A DNA stretch of 64,000 bases from Bog-473 sp963821755 (GTDB taxonomy: Bacteria > Actinomycetota > Acidimicrobiia > Acidimicrobiales > RAAP-2), in contig CAWGEX010000003.1 in assembly GCA_963821755.1 (NCBI GenBank), positions 186,001 through 250,000 on the forward strand, written 5' to 3'. A program made the translations under genes and the position numbers. The notes below the pieces were generated by a model. That model searched no databases. It was not told the origin of the DNA and saw only the letters and a list, made by a program, of their open reading frames with translations. This document shows, piece by piece, positions 26,620 to 35,083 of the stretch. The stretch's first letter is position 1; every line of letters begins with the position of its first letter.

Positions 26620-28314
26620 GTGTTGTTGGACGACCAGGCAACCGGCGCCCCGACACAGGCTTCGAGGCCGGACCGTCGCCATCTGGGATTGCCGCTGGTG
26701 TGGGTTGCCATCGTCGCCTTCCTGGTACTGGGTGGCTTCGAGGCCTGGCACGACTCGCCCACCTTCGATGAGCCCGTCTACGTGTCGGCGGGATTGGTCG
26801 CGGTCCTGCACCATGACGTCGCGGACAATGCCGAACATCCACCGCTCTTCAAGGTGCTCGCCGCCCTTCCCGTCCTGGCCGTCGGCCCGGTCGTACCCGG
26901 TGATGGGCACTGGAACACCAACAACGAGCGCTCCTACAGCGCGCGATTCGTGCGGGCCCAAATTGGCGCGGGCACCCTGCATCGGGTCACGGTGGCCTCC
27001 CGCCTCGTCCCCCTGATTGAGTGCGCGCTCCTCGCCCTGGCCCTCTATGCCTTGGCCTCGCTTCTTTTCGGTGCGTGGGCCGGGGTGGTTGCGGCGTTGC
27101 TGTGGTTGCTCGACCCTTTGGTCCTCGGTCTCGCCCACATCGACGGTGTGGACCTCCCCTTCGCTCTGACGACGGTGTTGGTGTCGCTGACGCTGGTGCG
27201 ATGGCTGCGCCGCCGCGATCGATCGTCACTGCTCTGGCTCGGCGCCGCCTGCGGTGCCGCGGTCTCGGCGCAGTCAACGGGTCTGTTATTGGGAGCGCTG
27301 GCCACGGTGGTCGTGCTGGTGGCGGCTCGGCGAGCCGGGCAGACGGGTCGGGCAGCGTGGCTGGCCGCGGGGCTGATGGTCGGAGTGGCCTGGGTGGTGG
27401 TCTGGGCCGTGTACCTCGCCCTCGACCCGAGCATCGTGCTGCACTCGTGGCCGATCCTTCCAGAGCCCTACGTCCAGGGATTGAGATATCTGGCCACCCA
27501 CGACACGGCAGCGTCACCGGGCTTCTTGCTGGGCACGGCGTGGTCGGGAGCCAATGTGTGGTTCTGGCCGGCGACGCTGCTGGTCAAGTTGTCGACGCCC
27601 ATCGTGGTCCTGCTCGTGGCCGGCCCGTTGGTCCTGGTCGGCTTGGTCCGATCCGGGGTGGTGGCCCGTTCGACCTGGCGCCAGACGCTGGTGGCGGTGA
27701 TCGTTCCGGCGGGGATCCTCTTTGTCTTCGAACTGCCCAACCCGCGCACGCTGGGCGTGCGCTACCTCTTGCCGTCAATCGCCCTGTGGACCGTCGCCGC
27801 CGCACCCTTGGCCTTGGTGGTCCGCCGGAAGATGATGGCCGTCGGGCTCGGGGCGGTGTTCCTGGCCGCGGGCCTGTTGACTGCCTTCTCCTACCCCGCC
27901 TCGTTGGCCTGGACGGCGCCCCCTTTCACACCCGGCTACCGGGTGGCGACCAACTCAAATGTCGACTGGGGTCAGGACTTCGGGCTTCTCGTTTCGTGGA
28001 GTCGGGGGCGGCATCCCCGGGTGGCCTACTTCGGTCCCCGGGGAGTGACGGTGGGGGATGTACCGGGGGCCCGCCCGCTCCTGGGGGTGGCGCCCACAGG
28101 GATTTCCGGATGGGTGGCGGCGTCGGCCACCGACCTCACCGGTGCGAGCGCACCCTTGGCCTGGTTGCGTGGCTACTGTCCGGTGCGCACCCTCGGAGGT
28201 TCCATTTTGATCTACTACTTCGCCACCCCGCCGACGTCGGACCCCGGTCCGACCACGCCCGCCGCGCTCTGTCCCGGATCGGCGAGCCACCGGGTCACGG
28301 CTGGCGTCGCATGA
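26620..28314 (+). CDS. GT39/ArnT-like GT-C glycosyltransferase
   Basis: A 564-residue polytopic membrane protein. The first outer loop contains DSPTFDEPVYVSAGL, with the catalytic Asp-Glu of the PMT/ArnT (GT39/GT83) superfamily; ADNAEHPPLFKVLAALPVL follows, the second conserved stretch. About 10-12 membrane segments are visible, then a soluble C-terminal domain with the NVDWGQDFGLL motif common in this group. It would transfer a sugar from polyprenyl-phosphate to a protein or lipid outside the membrane. GTG 26620 follows AGGAAGG at 8 bp and is preferred over ATG 26593, which has no spacing for a ribosome binding site. The stop lies inside a 9-bp repeat tract. Confidence 0.85.
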   Translation: MLLDDQATGAPTQASRPDRRHLGLPLVWVAIVAFLVLGGFEAWHDSPTFDEPVYVSAGLVAVLHHDVADNAEHPPLFKVLAALPVLAVGPVVPGDGHWNTNNERSYSARFVRAQIGAGTLHRVTVASRLVPLIECALLALALYALASLLFGAWAGVVAALLWLLDPLVLGLAHIDGVDLPFALTTVLVSLTLVRWLRRRDRSSLLWLGAACGAAVSAQSTGLLLGALATVVVLVAARRAGQTGRAAWLAAGLMVGVAWVVVWAVYLALDPSIVLHSWPILPEPYVQGLRYLATHDTAASPGFLLGTAWSGANVWFWPATLLVKLSTPIVVLLVAGPLVLVGLVRSGVVARSTWRQTLVAVIVPAGILFVFELPNPRTLGVRYLLPSIALWTVAAAPLALVVRRKMMAVGLGAVFLAAGLLTAFSYPASLAWTAPPFTPGYRVATNSNVDWGQDFGLLVSWSRGRHPRVAYFGPRGVTVGDVPGARPLLGVAPTGISGWVAASATDLTGASAPLAWLRGYCPVRTLGGSILIYYFATPPTSDPGPTTPAALCPGSASHRVTAGVA

Positions 28315-28352
28315 GGGGCATGAGGGGCACGAGGAGCACGAGGGCATGAGGA
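28309..28352 (+). repeat. Five near-perfect gcaygaggr units across a gene junction
   Basis: gcatgaggg, gcatgaggg, gcacgagga, gcacgaggg and gcatgagga follow one another at a 9-bp period (the last unit overlaps by one base). The TGA of the GT39-like gene is in the first unit and the ATG of the next gene is in the last. The tract also carries repeated GAGG Shine-Dalgarno-like cores. Confidence 0.85.
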
Positions 28353-29022
28353 GTGAGACTGTCCTCGAACCGCACGAGATCGGCACCTATCTCGACGCGG
28401 CGGATTGGCTCATCGAAGTGTTGGGCGGCGCTGAAATTGGCTCACGGCCTGGGAGCAACCCAGCGCGGTCGCCCGCTACAGCATCGGGGGCATGGCGGCC
28501 CATGCCGTCCATGGTGGCGTCGTCCGTTTGATACAGGTTCTGCAAGAGCCCGAACCGGCGGACGGGCACCCCGTGACCTTGGTCGACTTCTGCGGACCGA
28601 ACCGGATGGCCCAACCGGACGATGACGACCCCCTCTTTGCCGTGCTCCGGGCGGGCGCCGAAGAGGTGGCTCTCGAGGGTCAGGCGGCGCTTCTGGAGTC
28701 GTGTCGGAGCGCCCGGTCCACTCTGGCGGTGCAGCTCCCCACGATCCCGGCGAACCGTGCCGTTTCGGTCGTGCGGATTGCCGGTGGGGTGGTTTCCCTG
28801 CGGGACTACCTCAGGACGCGAGTCCTCGAAGTGGTGGTGCACGGCGACGACCTCGTAGCCAGCGTGAAAGGGTGTGACGCACCCGACCCCCCACCGGCCG
28901 CGGTCGAGGTATGTCTCGAACTCTGCCTCGAGCTGGCTCGGGCCCAACTCGGCGATCGGACCGCGCTGCGTGCGTTCACCCGAGCGGAGCGAGCCGATCC
29001 CGATGCTCTACGAATTCTTTGA
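28346..29022 (+). CDS. Maleylpyruvate isomerase/DinB-like protein (frameshift near 28447)
   Basis: A DinB-superfamily four-helix protein of the actinobacterial TIGR03083/mycothiol-dependent type. The first helix (IGTYLDAADWLIEVLGGAEI) is in one frame. After a one-base loss near 28447 the sequence continues as TAWEQPSAVARYSIGGMAAH, the expected metal-ligand region (usually W..P..C..W..H), and runs to ARAQLGDRTALRAFTRAERA. REYL-like LRDYLRTRVLEVVVHGDDL carries the second His pair region. The biochemical role is uncertain: many members are thiol-dependent transferases or DNA-damage inducible. ATG 28346 is in the last repeat unit behind GAGG cores. Confidence 0.75.
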
Positions 29023-29067
29023 ACCATCCGGGCCGGCCGGGAACCGGCTGGAGAGGGTAAGGGCTGA

Positions 29068-29979
29068 CTACGCCAGGACCTTGCGGCGGAAGTTGCGCAA
29101 GCCGAGCGTCAGGAAGAGGGCGCTGAACGCCAACAACGCCGGATAGATCACGTACAGGTGCATGTGGGGCGCGTTGGTGAACGCGGCGCGCATGCCCTCG
29201 TTGACGTAGATCAGTGGATTGATCAGGACGATGGCCTGGAGCCAATGGAAGCCCCCGACTGCGACGGGGGACAGCCGGGTCCACTCGTAGTAGGTACCGC
29301 CGAGGAAGGTGATGGGCAACACGATGAAGCCGAACATCAGCCCGAGGTTGCGCGGTTCGAAGCTGGTGCCGAGCAGCAGGCCCAGCGAGGTCATGGCCAG
29401 ACAGGCCAGTGGCACCATGGTCACGATGATGAGCCAGTGCAGATTGATCTGGGCCTCGACGCCGGCGGCATGGACAACCGACGCAATGGGGAGCACGATG
29501 ATGGCCGAGATCAACCCCTGGGCACCCCCGGAGATGACTTTCGAAATGGCTACCAGCCAGATCGGACAGGGAGCCTGCACCCGGTCCTCGATCTCTCGGG
29601 TGAATCCGAATTCCTGCGCCAACTGCATGGCGACGGCCTGAATGCCCTGGAACATGATGGAGAGGCCCACCACACCGGGAACCAGGACGGTGGCGAAGGC
29701 CGACTCCGCCCCGGGGATCCCGCTGGCCGCACCGATGCCCTGACCGATCTTCGGGAAGACATAGAGAAACACGAAGCAGAGAAGGAATGGTTGGACCAGA
29801 GTTCGGACGGTGAATTCGACCAGGTGTTTCCGCAGCACCACCAGGTCGCGCACGATGAGGGCGCCGAGAGCGGTCCAACTGGCCGCGGTGGCGGAGCGGG
29901 TCGGGGTGAGCGATACGTGATGCGGCGACACGCCTCCGAAACTTTGAGTGGTTCGGGGATCCGAAGTGGTGGCCGACAT
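29068..29979 (-). CDS. ABC-2 type exporter permease (DrrB-like)
   Basis: A 303-residue membrane protein with six hydrophobic segments and the ABC-2 family pattern: an N-terminal cytoplasmic stretch, IVRDLVVLRKHLVEFTVRTL, then VPGVVGLSIMFQGIQAVAMQ and the conserved FGFTREIEDRVQAPCPIWLV loop. It would form the channel of a drug- or lipid-exporting ABC transporter. Its ATG overlaps the stop of the ATPase gene by one base, so the two are translationally coupled. Control by the adjacent PadR protein is likely. Confidence 0.92.
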   Translation of the reverse strand: MSATTSDPRTTQSFGGVSPHHVSLTPTRSATAASWTALGALIVRDLVVLRKHLVEFTVRTLVQPFLLCFVFLYVFPKIGQGIGAASGIPGAESAFATVLVPGVVGLSIMFQGIQAVAMQLAQEFGFTREIEDRVQAPCPIWLVAISKVISGGAQGLISAIIVLPIASVVHAAGVEAQINLHWLIIVTMVPLACLAMTSLGLLLGTSFEPRNLGLMFGFIVLPITFLGGTYYEWTRLSPVAVGGFHWLQAIVLINPLIYVNEGMRAAFTNAPHMHLYVIYPALLAFSALFLTLGLRNFRRKVLA

Positions 29980-30977
29980 CAGTCGCGAAGGTCCTTTCCG
30001 GTCAGTCCGATGAACACTGTCTCAAGGGTGGGCTCGGCCACCGAGAGGTCGGCCAGGGAAAAGCCCCCCGATTCGGCCGCCTCCACCACCCTGGGTACCA
30101 AGCGGTCCGAGCCCTGCAGATGGAGCTCCACGCCACCGGGTACCGTCCTCGTTCGCGTGACGCCATCGATCCGCCGGGTGAAGTTGTCGGCCAGGGCGTC
30201 AGGATCACCTTCGGCCTTGACCGTGACGATGGTGTCCGCGCCCACGCTTTGCTTGAGGGCGGACGGCGTGTCGAGGGCGAGGATCTTGCCGTGGTCCATG
30301 ATGGCGACCCGACCGCACAGTTTGTCGGCTTCCTCCATGTAGTGGGTGGTGAGCATGATCGTTTGTCCGTCGGCGTTCAGATCTCGCAGGAGGTCCCACA
30401 GGGCCAGCCGACCCTGAGGGTCGAGTCCGGCAGTGGGCTCGTCGAGGAAGAGGACGGCCGGACGATGGAAGATGGCCCGAGCCACCATGAGGCGTTGGGC
30501 CATGCCACCAGAGAGGGCATAGACCGATGCTTTGGCGAAACGGGTGAGCTGGAAGCGCTCGAGGAGTTCATCGGCTGTCTGCTTGCACTCCCGCGTCCCC
30601 ATGCCGAACAGGCGTCCATGGAAATACAGGTTCTCCCAGGGCGTCAGTTGACGATCGAGGGTGTTCTGTTGCGACACCACGCCGATCAGTTGCTTGGCCA
30701 GCGTGGGATGGACCACGACATCGATTCCCCCGACGAAGGCCTGTCCTCCCGACGGGATGACCCGGGTGGTGAGGACGCCGACCGTTGTCGTCTTGCCGGC
30801 GCCATTGGGACCGAGGAGGCCGAAAACCTCCCCAGTCCCGACACGCAGGTTGAGCTCGTCCACCGCCCGGAAGTCGGTCCCCGGGTACGTCTTGGTCAAA
30901 TCAACCGTCTCGATGATCGTGGTGTGTCCCTCATCGATGTGCTCAGTAGTTGCGGTGGCGGTCGTTGAGGTCGTCAT
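29979..30977 (-). CDS. ABC exporter ATPase (DrrA-like)
   Basis: A 332-residue ATP-binding subunit. Walker A (GLLGPNGAGKTTTVGVL), Q-loop (VVSQQNTLDRQLTPWENLYF), signature (YALSGGMAQRLMVARAIFHR), Walker B (AVLFLDEPTAGLDPQGRLAL) and the H-loop (MLTTHYMEEADKLC) are all present. A C-terminal extension typical of DrrA-type pumps follows. ATG 30977 has GGA five bases upstream; a TTG at 31004 would add nine residues and is an alternative. It lies 31 bp after padR and overlaps the permease gene. Substrate unknown; related systems export anthracyclines or other lipophilic compounds. Confidence 0.93.
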   Translation of the reverse strand: MTTSTTATATTEHIDEGHTTIIETVDLTKTYPGTDFRAVDELNLRVGTGEVFGLLGPNGAGKTTTVGVLTTRVIPSGGQAFVGGIDVVVHPTLAKQLIGVVSQQNTLDRQLTPWENLYFHGRLFGMGTRECKQTADELLERFQLTRFAKASVYALSGGMAQRLMVARAIFHRPAVLFLDEPTAGLDPQGRLALWDLLRDLNADGQTIMLTTHYMEEADKLCGRVAIMDHGKILALDTPSALKQSVGADTIVTVKAEGDPDALADNFTRRIDGVTRTRTVPGGVELHLQGSDRLVPRVVEAAESGGFSLADLSVAEPTLETVFIGLTGKDLRD

Positions 30978-31008
30978 GGCGTTCCGTTGCACAGTACCGT
31001 CCAATCGC

Positions 31009-31587
31009 TCAGTCTTCCGCCAGAATTTGGTACAGCTCCTGGCGAGCCTTCTTGATCACGGCGATGCCCCGCTCGACCTGCGCCGATTCCCCGGCACCGG
31101 AGAGTTGCTTGGCCGCGCTCATCAGTTGGGTCACCGAAAGCCGCAGCGAGCGGATCTGGTCGTCGTTCTCAGCGCCGGATTGCCAGGGCAGAGGCTCGTC
31201 GTTGGCCGCCTCGGCCACCCCCTTCTCGGTCAGCGTGAAGATGCGGGTACCGTCGACCTCGGCGGACTGCACCATCCCTTCGTCCTCGAGCATCTGGAGG
31301 TGCGGGTAGACCGAGCCGGGGCTCGGGCGCCACAGTCCGCCACTCATTTCCTCCAGCCGGTGCATGACCTCGTACCCGTGAGCCGGATTGTCCTTGAGGG
31401 CGGAGAGGATCGCCCGCCTGATGTCGCCCCGGCGCATGCGCCGGCCGCCGCCCCATCCGCCCCGTTCGCCGCCCCATCGGCCGCGGCCGCCTCGGCCGCC
31501 CCACGGCTCACCGTGGCGGCCCTGGGGACCTCGCATGCCGCGAGGGCCCCGGGGTGATTCATGATCGTGATGTCCTTCGTGTCCCAT
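31009..31587 (-). CDS. PadR-family transcriptional regulator
   Basis: A 192-residue PadR-like repressor. The winged helix runs from RRGDIRRAILSALKDNPAHG through LWRPSPGSVYPHLQMLEDEG to GTRIFTLTEKGVAEA, followed by the C-terminal dimerising helices. The first 45 residues are Gly/Arg/His-rich (HHDHESPRGPRGMRG, then GGRGGRGRWGGERGG), a disordered, possibly nucleic-acid- or metal-binding tail. It is the first gene of a probable padR-ATPase-permease operon, an arrangement in which PadR represses the pump until an inducer binds. A palindrome lies 167 bp upstream of the start. Confidence 0.9.
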   Translation of the reverse strand: MGHEGHHDHESPRGPRGMRGPQGRHGEPWGGRGGRGRWGGERGGWGGGRRMRRGDIRRAILSALKDNPAHGYEVMHRLEEMSGGLWRPSPGSVYPHLQMLEDEGMVQSAEVDGTRIFTLTEKGVAEAANDEPLPWQSGAENDDQIRSLRLSVTQLMSAAKQLSGAGESAQVERGIAVIKKARQELYQILAED

Positions 31588-31753
31588 CGGGAGACTCCTT
31601 TTCTGTGTGGTTTGTTGTGCCAAAACGGTGGAATGCGGAGCGTGAGCGCTGCTTCGCGGCTGCTCACGAGCCGGAGTCCACCGGCGTGGCCGGCATCGGC
31701 CCGCGGCATCCAATCCGATCCCGCTGCGTTCTGGCACCGAATGTGAACACTAA

Positions 31754-31763
31754 TGATATATCA
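31754..31763. promoter_or_regulatory. Candidate PadR operator palindrome
   Basis: TGATATATCA is a perfect 10-bp palindrome in an AT-rich island between padR and msrA, flanked by gtgaac and caacatac. PadR-type regulators bind AT-rich palindromes near their own genes; assignment is by position and symmetry. Confidence 0.45.
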
Positions 31764-31908
31764 CAACATACCAGCGATGTCACGCGGAACTGGAAGAAAA
31801 GAGCGGTGCGCGCACGAATTTCCAGTGCAGCAGGCCCATACTGGGTCGAGCGCAGCGAGGCGAGATGCTCCGCCGCCATGCCGATCGATCACGACTCCGG
31901 GAGGCGAA

Positions 31909-32550
31909 GTGGGCCTGTTCACATCGCGCAAGAAAGCCATGGTCGGGGCCGACCGGGCCCTGCCCGGTCGCATCGAGCCCATGGAGATCACGGCCAGGCA
32001 TCTCGTGCTCGGGACACCCATCACCCCACCCTTTCCCGAGGGCATGGAACAAGCCCTGTTCGCGATGGGCTGCTTTTGGGGCGCCGAGCGGATGTTCTGG
32101 TCCTTGCCGGGCGTGTACGCCACGGCGGTGGGTTACGCCGGTGGGATCACTCCCAACCCGACGTACCGCGAGGTGTGCAGTGGCCGGACCGGCCACACCG
32201 AAGCGGTGCTGGTCGTCTTCGATCCGGCCGTCACCAGCTACGAGTCTCTGCTCAGCGTCTTCTTCGAGGGACACAATCCCACTCAGGGCATGCGTCAGGG
32301 CAACGACGTGGGCACGCAGTACCGCTCGGCCATCTATACAACTTCACCGGAACAAGCGTCCACGGCGGCGGCCTTGGCGGCGCGATTTCAGGAGTCGCTC
32401 AACGAGGCGCGCTATGGCGCCATCACCACCGAGATCGCACCGGCCGGCTCCTTCTATTACGCCGAGCCGTACCACCAGCAATACCTCGAGGCCAATCCCG
32501 GGGGGTACTGCGGGCTGGGCGGAACCGGAGTGCAACTACCTGGCTCCTGA
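31909..32550 (+). CDS. msrA: Peptide methionine sulfoxide reductase MsrA
   Basis: A 213-residue MsrA that reduces methionine-S-sulfoxide in proteins. The active site GCFWGAERMFW places the reactive Cys at residue 55; the N-terminal region VGLFTSRKKAMVGADRALPG is the usual actinobacterial extension. EVCSGRTGHTEAVLVVFDP and FFEGHNPTQGMRQGNDVGTQ are standard. The C-terminus (YCGLGGTGVQLPGS) has a Cys that can act in resolving. GTG 31909 follows GGGAGG at 6 bp; the frame is open further upstream but not MsrA-like. Divergent from padR. Confidence 0.95.
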   Translation: MGLFTSRKKAMVGADRALPGRIEPMEITARHLVLGTPITPPFPEGMEQALFAMGCFWGAERMFWSLPGVYATAVGYAGGITPNPTYREVCSGRTGHTEAVLVVFDPAVTSYESLLSVFFEGHNPTQGMRQGNDVGTQYRSAIYTTSPEQASTAAALAARFQESLNEARYGAITTEIAPAGSFYYAEPYHQQYLEANPGGYCGLGGTGVQLPGS

Positions 32551-32838
32551 CCAACGCCGCGGTCAACGTACGAGCTCTCCAAGACAGATCAGGCGCCGGG
32601 CTCGGCGTGGCACGGCAAGAGGAGGACTGCGCCGTCCCTGTGAGCTGTGAGGCGCGACGGTGGCCCAGGTCTATGTCGACAACAACGTGAGCGCGTACTG
32701 CGGCAACCTCGCCCTGCTTGGCTGCAAGCCCTCCAAGACGTCCATCTGGCGCACGGCGCTCCCGGCTGACGGACTCAGGTCACCGTCTTTTGGAGATCCG
32801 GCGGGCCACCCACAGCTTGAACCGCTCCCATCTGGTGC
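32551..32838. other. Gap without a supported gene
   Basis: Between msrA and the end of the convergent surface-protein gene. A GTG frame from 32660 reads with several Cys residues but is not recognised and has no good ribosome binding site. No hairpin or repeat stands out. Confidence 0.5.
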
Positions 32839-33415
32839 TCATGGTGTCGACCGTACACCCGGCCGCACCCGACCTACCGCATCACGCCGCCGACGACGGT
32901 GTGAGGTCCGCACGAGTAACCAACCACCACCGATGAGTGCGGCCCCGGCGATAACAAGAGCACCAAGATCGGCTCCGGTAAAAGCGAGCAGCGAGAGTGA
33001 TGTCTGCGATGGGTCGCCGGGACTCGCCTGGGTCGCCTGGCATGTTCCCACCACCCGGCAGATCAGTGAACTCTTTACCCGTGGTATGGCCGACCAGAAT
33101 GTCAATGGAATAGGTCTTCGCCGAACGAGCAATGCCGGTCACTGTGAACGCTGATGCGCTGTGGGGTGGGATCCAGGCTGGAAGGTTGTTGACCGTGCTG
33201 CCAGCGGGTGTGGGACCGTACGCATAGAGGACTGCGAACGCCAAAGGCAGAGCACCGGTATTGAAGATGGTGTAGGTGGCCGTGCATGTGGTGCCAATGC
33301 CACAGTTCACCGTTGAGGTGATGGTTGGGTTGGGCGTGGTAGCCCCGGCGCCCACCAAATCAAATGTCATCACTCCAATGAGTGAGAGACCCAACACGGC
33401 CAGGCCCTTACGCAT
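32839..33415 (-). CDS. Small secreted surface protein with LAFTG-like anchor (frameshift near 33025)
   Basis: The N-terminus MRKGLAVLGLSLIGVMTFDL is a signal peptide. A beta-rich domain follows with a probable disulfide pair (VNCGIGTTCTATYTIFNTGA). A one-base frame change near 33025 connects it to SLSLLAFTGADLGALVIAGA, a membrane segment, and an Arg-rich tail (TSHRRRRRD). LAFTG, hydrophobic helix and positive tail resemble the LPxTG/LAxTG-type sorting signals of actinobacterial surface proteins. Translation could also begin up to 24 codons earlier, near 33475-33487. The function is unknown; it may be a sortase substrate, but no sortase gene is in the window. Confidence 0.6.
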
Positions 33416-33816
33416 TGCGCCGCACGAGTCCGACGACGTTAAGGCGCGTCTCTTGAGGATTGGACAGTCCGACATGTCCTCATCCATAAGTTTTACGATC
33501 CGTGTGTCCGCGTTTCGTTCGCTCCCCGTCCCACTAGTTGGAATGAGGACGCGCGCCGCGTGCCGCGCCGGACCGAGGGGTCGTCATGGGACGTTCGAGG
33601 GACAGTTCAAATGGTGCTCAACCTGCGCGCAAACTGGGTGATTGGCTGCATCCGTTGCGCCCAGCCCTCCGCGGCCAAGGAGCTCCTATGTGAAAGGTGC
33701 CGCGTCTGGTCGGGAAGTAGCGTGAGGATTGTGCCTAAGCAGCGGGTTCCATGGCAGCGGTTGACCGGCGTGTCCTGTCCGGTCGGGCTTCCCGGCGTCG
33801 GGAGAATTGAAGTTCG
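33416..33816. other. Gap without a supported gene
   Basis: A plus-strand frame at 33560-33823 contains two CxxC pairs (CIRCAQPSAAKELLCERC), which could be a zinc-ribbon remnant, but its composition and overlap with the next start argue against a real gene. Base composition is less GC-rich around 33480-33540, where the promoter of the surface protein probably lies. Confidence 0.4.
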
Positions 33817-34398
33817 GTGCTAGCGCTCAAGCCGAACTGCGAGCACTGTGACGTCGACCTCCCTGCTGACTCGGAAGAGGCCCGCATCTGCAGCTTTGAG
33901 TGCACGTTCTGTGCGGCGTGTGTCGACACCGTGCTCCTCGGGGTGTGCCCGAACTGCGGTGGCAACATGGTGGCCCGACCAATCAGACCGCCGGCGCTAT
34001 TGGAGCAGTACCCGGCCAGCACCGAGCGCGTACGCAAACCGGTTGACCTCGTGCAACACCAGGAACGGGTGGCCATGCGGCAGGTTGACGGCCCTCGATG
34101 GCGGGCCCGACGATCAACGCAAGGCCGGCAGGCGGTCGAGAGCCGCTTCGGCCTCGGCCACAAAACGACGGACCAGCTCACCGGCGGGGACGAGTTCGGT
34201 GATGCCGCCCACGCCCTGACCGGCGGGGTAGCACTCCTTGTCCACATCGACGCCGTCGGTATAGGAGTCGCCGCCCAGGTGCATCACCCCAGAGCTGTAG
34301 GCCAGGCCCAGTTGCTCGGGGAACTTCTTCAGCTCCTCGGGATGGGCGGCGAAGTGGTCGGTGTAGGTGTTTCGCACCACGCGCATGGTCTTGCCTGA
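33817..34398 (+). CDS. DUF1272 zinc-binding protein with doubtful C-terminal extension
   Basis: The first 75 residues match DUF1272: LALKPNCEHCDVDLPADSEE, then ARICSFECTFCAACVDTVLL and CPNCGGNMVARPIRPPALLE, with four Cys pairs likely to bind zinc. Known DUF1272 proteins end soon after the YPASTERV block, at about base 34045. Here the frame stays open to 34398 and overlaps the convergent nitronate monooxygenase by 285 bp, so the extra 115 residues are probably an artefact of a lost stop or a small indel. GTG 33817 gives the family start. Function unknown. Confidence 0.7.
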   Translation: MLALKPNCEHCDVDLPADSEEARICSFECTFCAACVDTVLLGVCPNCGGNMVARPIRPPALLEQYPASTERVRKPVDLVQHQERVAMRQVDGPRWRARRSTQGRQAVESRFGLGHKTTDQLTGGDEFGDAAHALTGGVALLVHIDAVGIGVAAQVHHPRAVGQAQLLGELLQLLGMGGEVVGVGVSHHAHGLA

Positions 34399-35079
34399 GT
34401 AGGCGCGGCTGACCGTGGTCTGGTCCTCCCGGCTCGAGAGCAGTTTTTCCTTGTACCCGAGCACGCCACGCGCTTCAGGGGTGGCAATGAAGCGAGTGCC
34501 CACCCAGACGCCGTCCGCTCCCAATGCCAGCGCGGCGGCCAAGCCGCGGCCGTCGAAGATACCCCCGGCCGCCACGACGGGGACGCGTGCGCCGACGGCG
34601 TCGACGATCTGGGGTATGAGCGGGAAGGACGCCACTTGGCCGGTGTGCCCACCGGCTTCGGTGCCCTGCGCCACGACCAGATCGCAGCCGGCCTCGACCG
34701 CCCGCACGGCGTGGTCCACCTTGCCGCACATGCTGACCACCACCACATCGCTGCGGTGGCACTGGTCCACCACCTCAGTGGGCACGCCGAGCCCGGCCAC
34801 GAACGCCTTGGCGCCGCCCTCGATGATGAGCTGCACCTGCTCGCTCATTCCTCCCGGCATGGCGGTGAGAAGGTCGACCCCGAAGGGCTTGTCGGTCGCA
34901 CCGCGGACGGCCGAAATCTCCGCCACCATCTTTTCGTTGCCCATGGTCGAGGCGCCGAGGCACCCGAAGCCGCCGGCTTCGGAGACCGCGGTGGCGAGTG
35001 CGGAGTACGACACGCCGCCCATGCCGGCCAGCATGACGGGGTGCTCAATGCCGAGGAGCTCGGTGAGTCGCGTGCGCAT
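34114..35079 (-). CDS. Nitronate monooxygenase (NMO family)
   Basis: A 321-residue FMN TIM-barrel protein: LLGIEHPVMLAGMGGVSYSA at the start, FGCLGASTMGNEKMVAEISA, then VVAQGTEAGGHTGQVASFPL (conserved substrate loop), VPVVAAGGIFDGRGLAAALA and GADGVWVGTRFIATPEA. It is closer to standard NMO/2-nitropropane dioxygenases than the paralogue at 4.2 kb. Probable role is oxidation of nitronates or a related enoyl-type substrate. ATG 35077-35079 follows 'gaaGAAAGAAGGCTGATC'-type purine-rich sequence. It starts 4 bp after the nhaA stop, so the two may be cotranscribed. Confidence 0.9.
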   Translation of the reverse strand: MRTRLTELLGIEHPVMLAGMGGVSYSALATAVSEAGGFGCLGASTMGNEKMVAEISAVRGATDKPFGVDLLTAMPGGMSEQVQLIIEGGAKAFVAGLGVPTEVVDQCHRSDVVVVSMCGKVDHAVRAVEAGCDLVVAQGTEAGGHTGQVASFPLIPQIVDAVGARVPVVAAGGIFDGRGLAAALALGADGVWVGTRFIATPEARGVLGYKEKLLSSREDQTTVSRAYSGKTMRVVRNTYTDHFAAHPEELKKFPEQLGLAYSSGVMHLGGDSYTDGVDVDKECYPAGQGVGGITELVPAGELVRRFVAEAEAALDRLPALR

Positions 35080-35083
35080 CAGA

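Noticed and set aside
28309..28352. Short regular repeats considered as a CRISPR array
   Set aside because: The period is only 9 bp with no spacers and no cas genes nearby.
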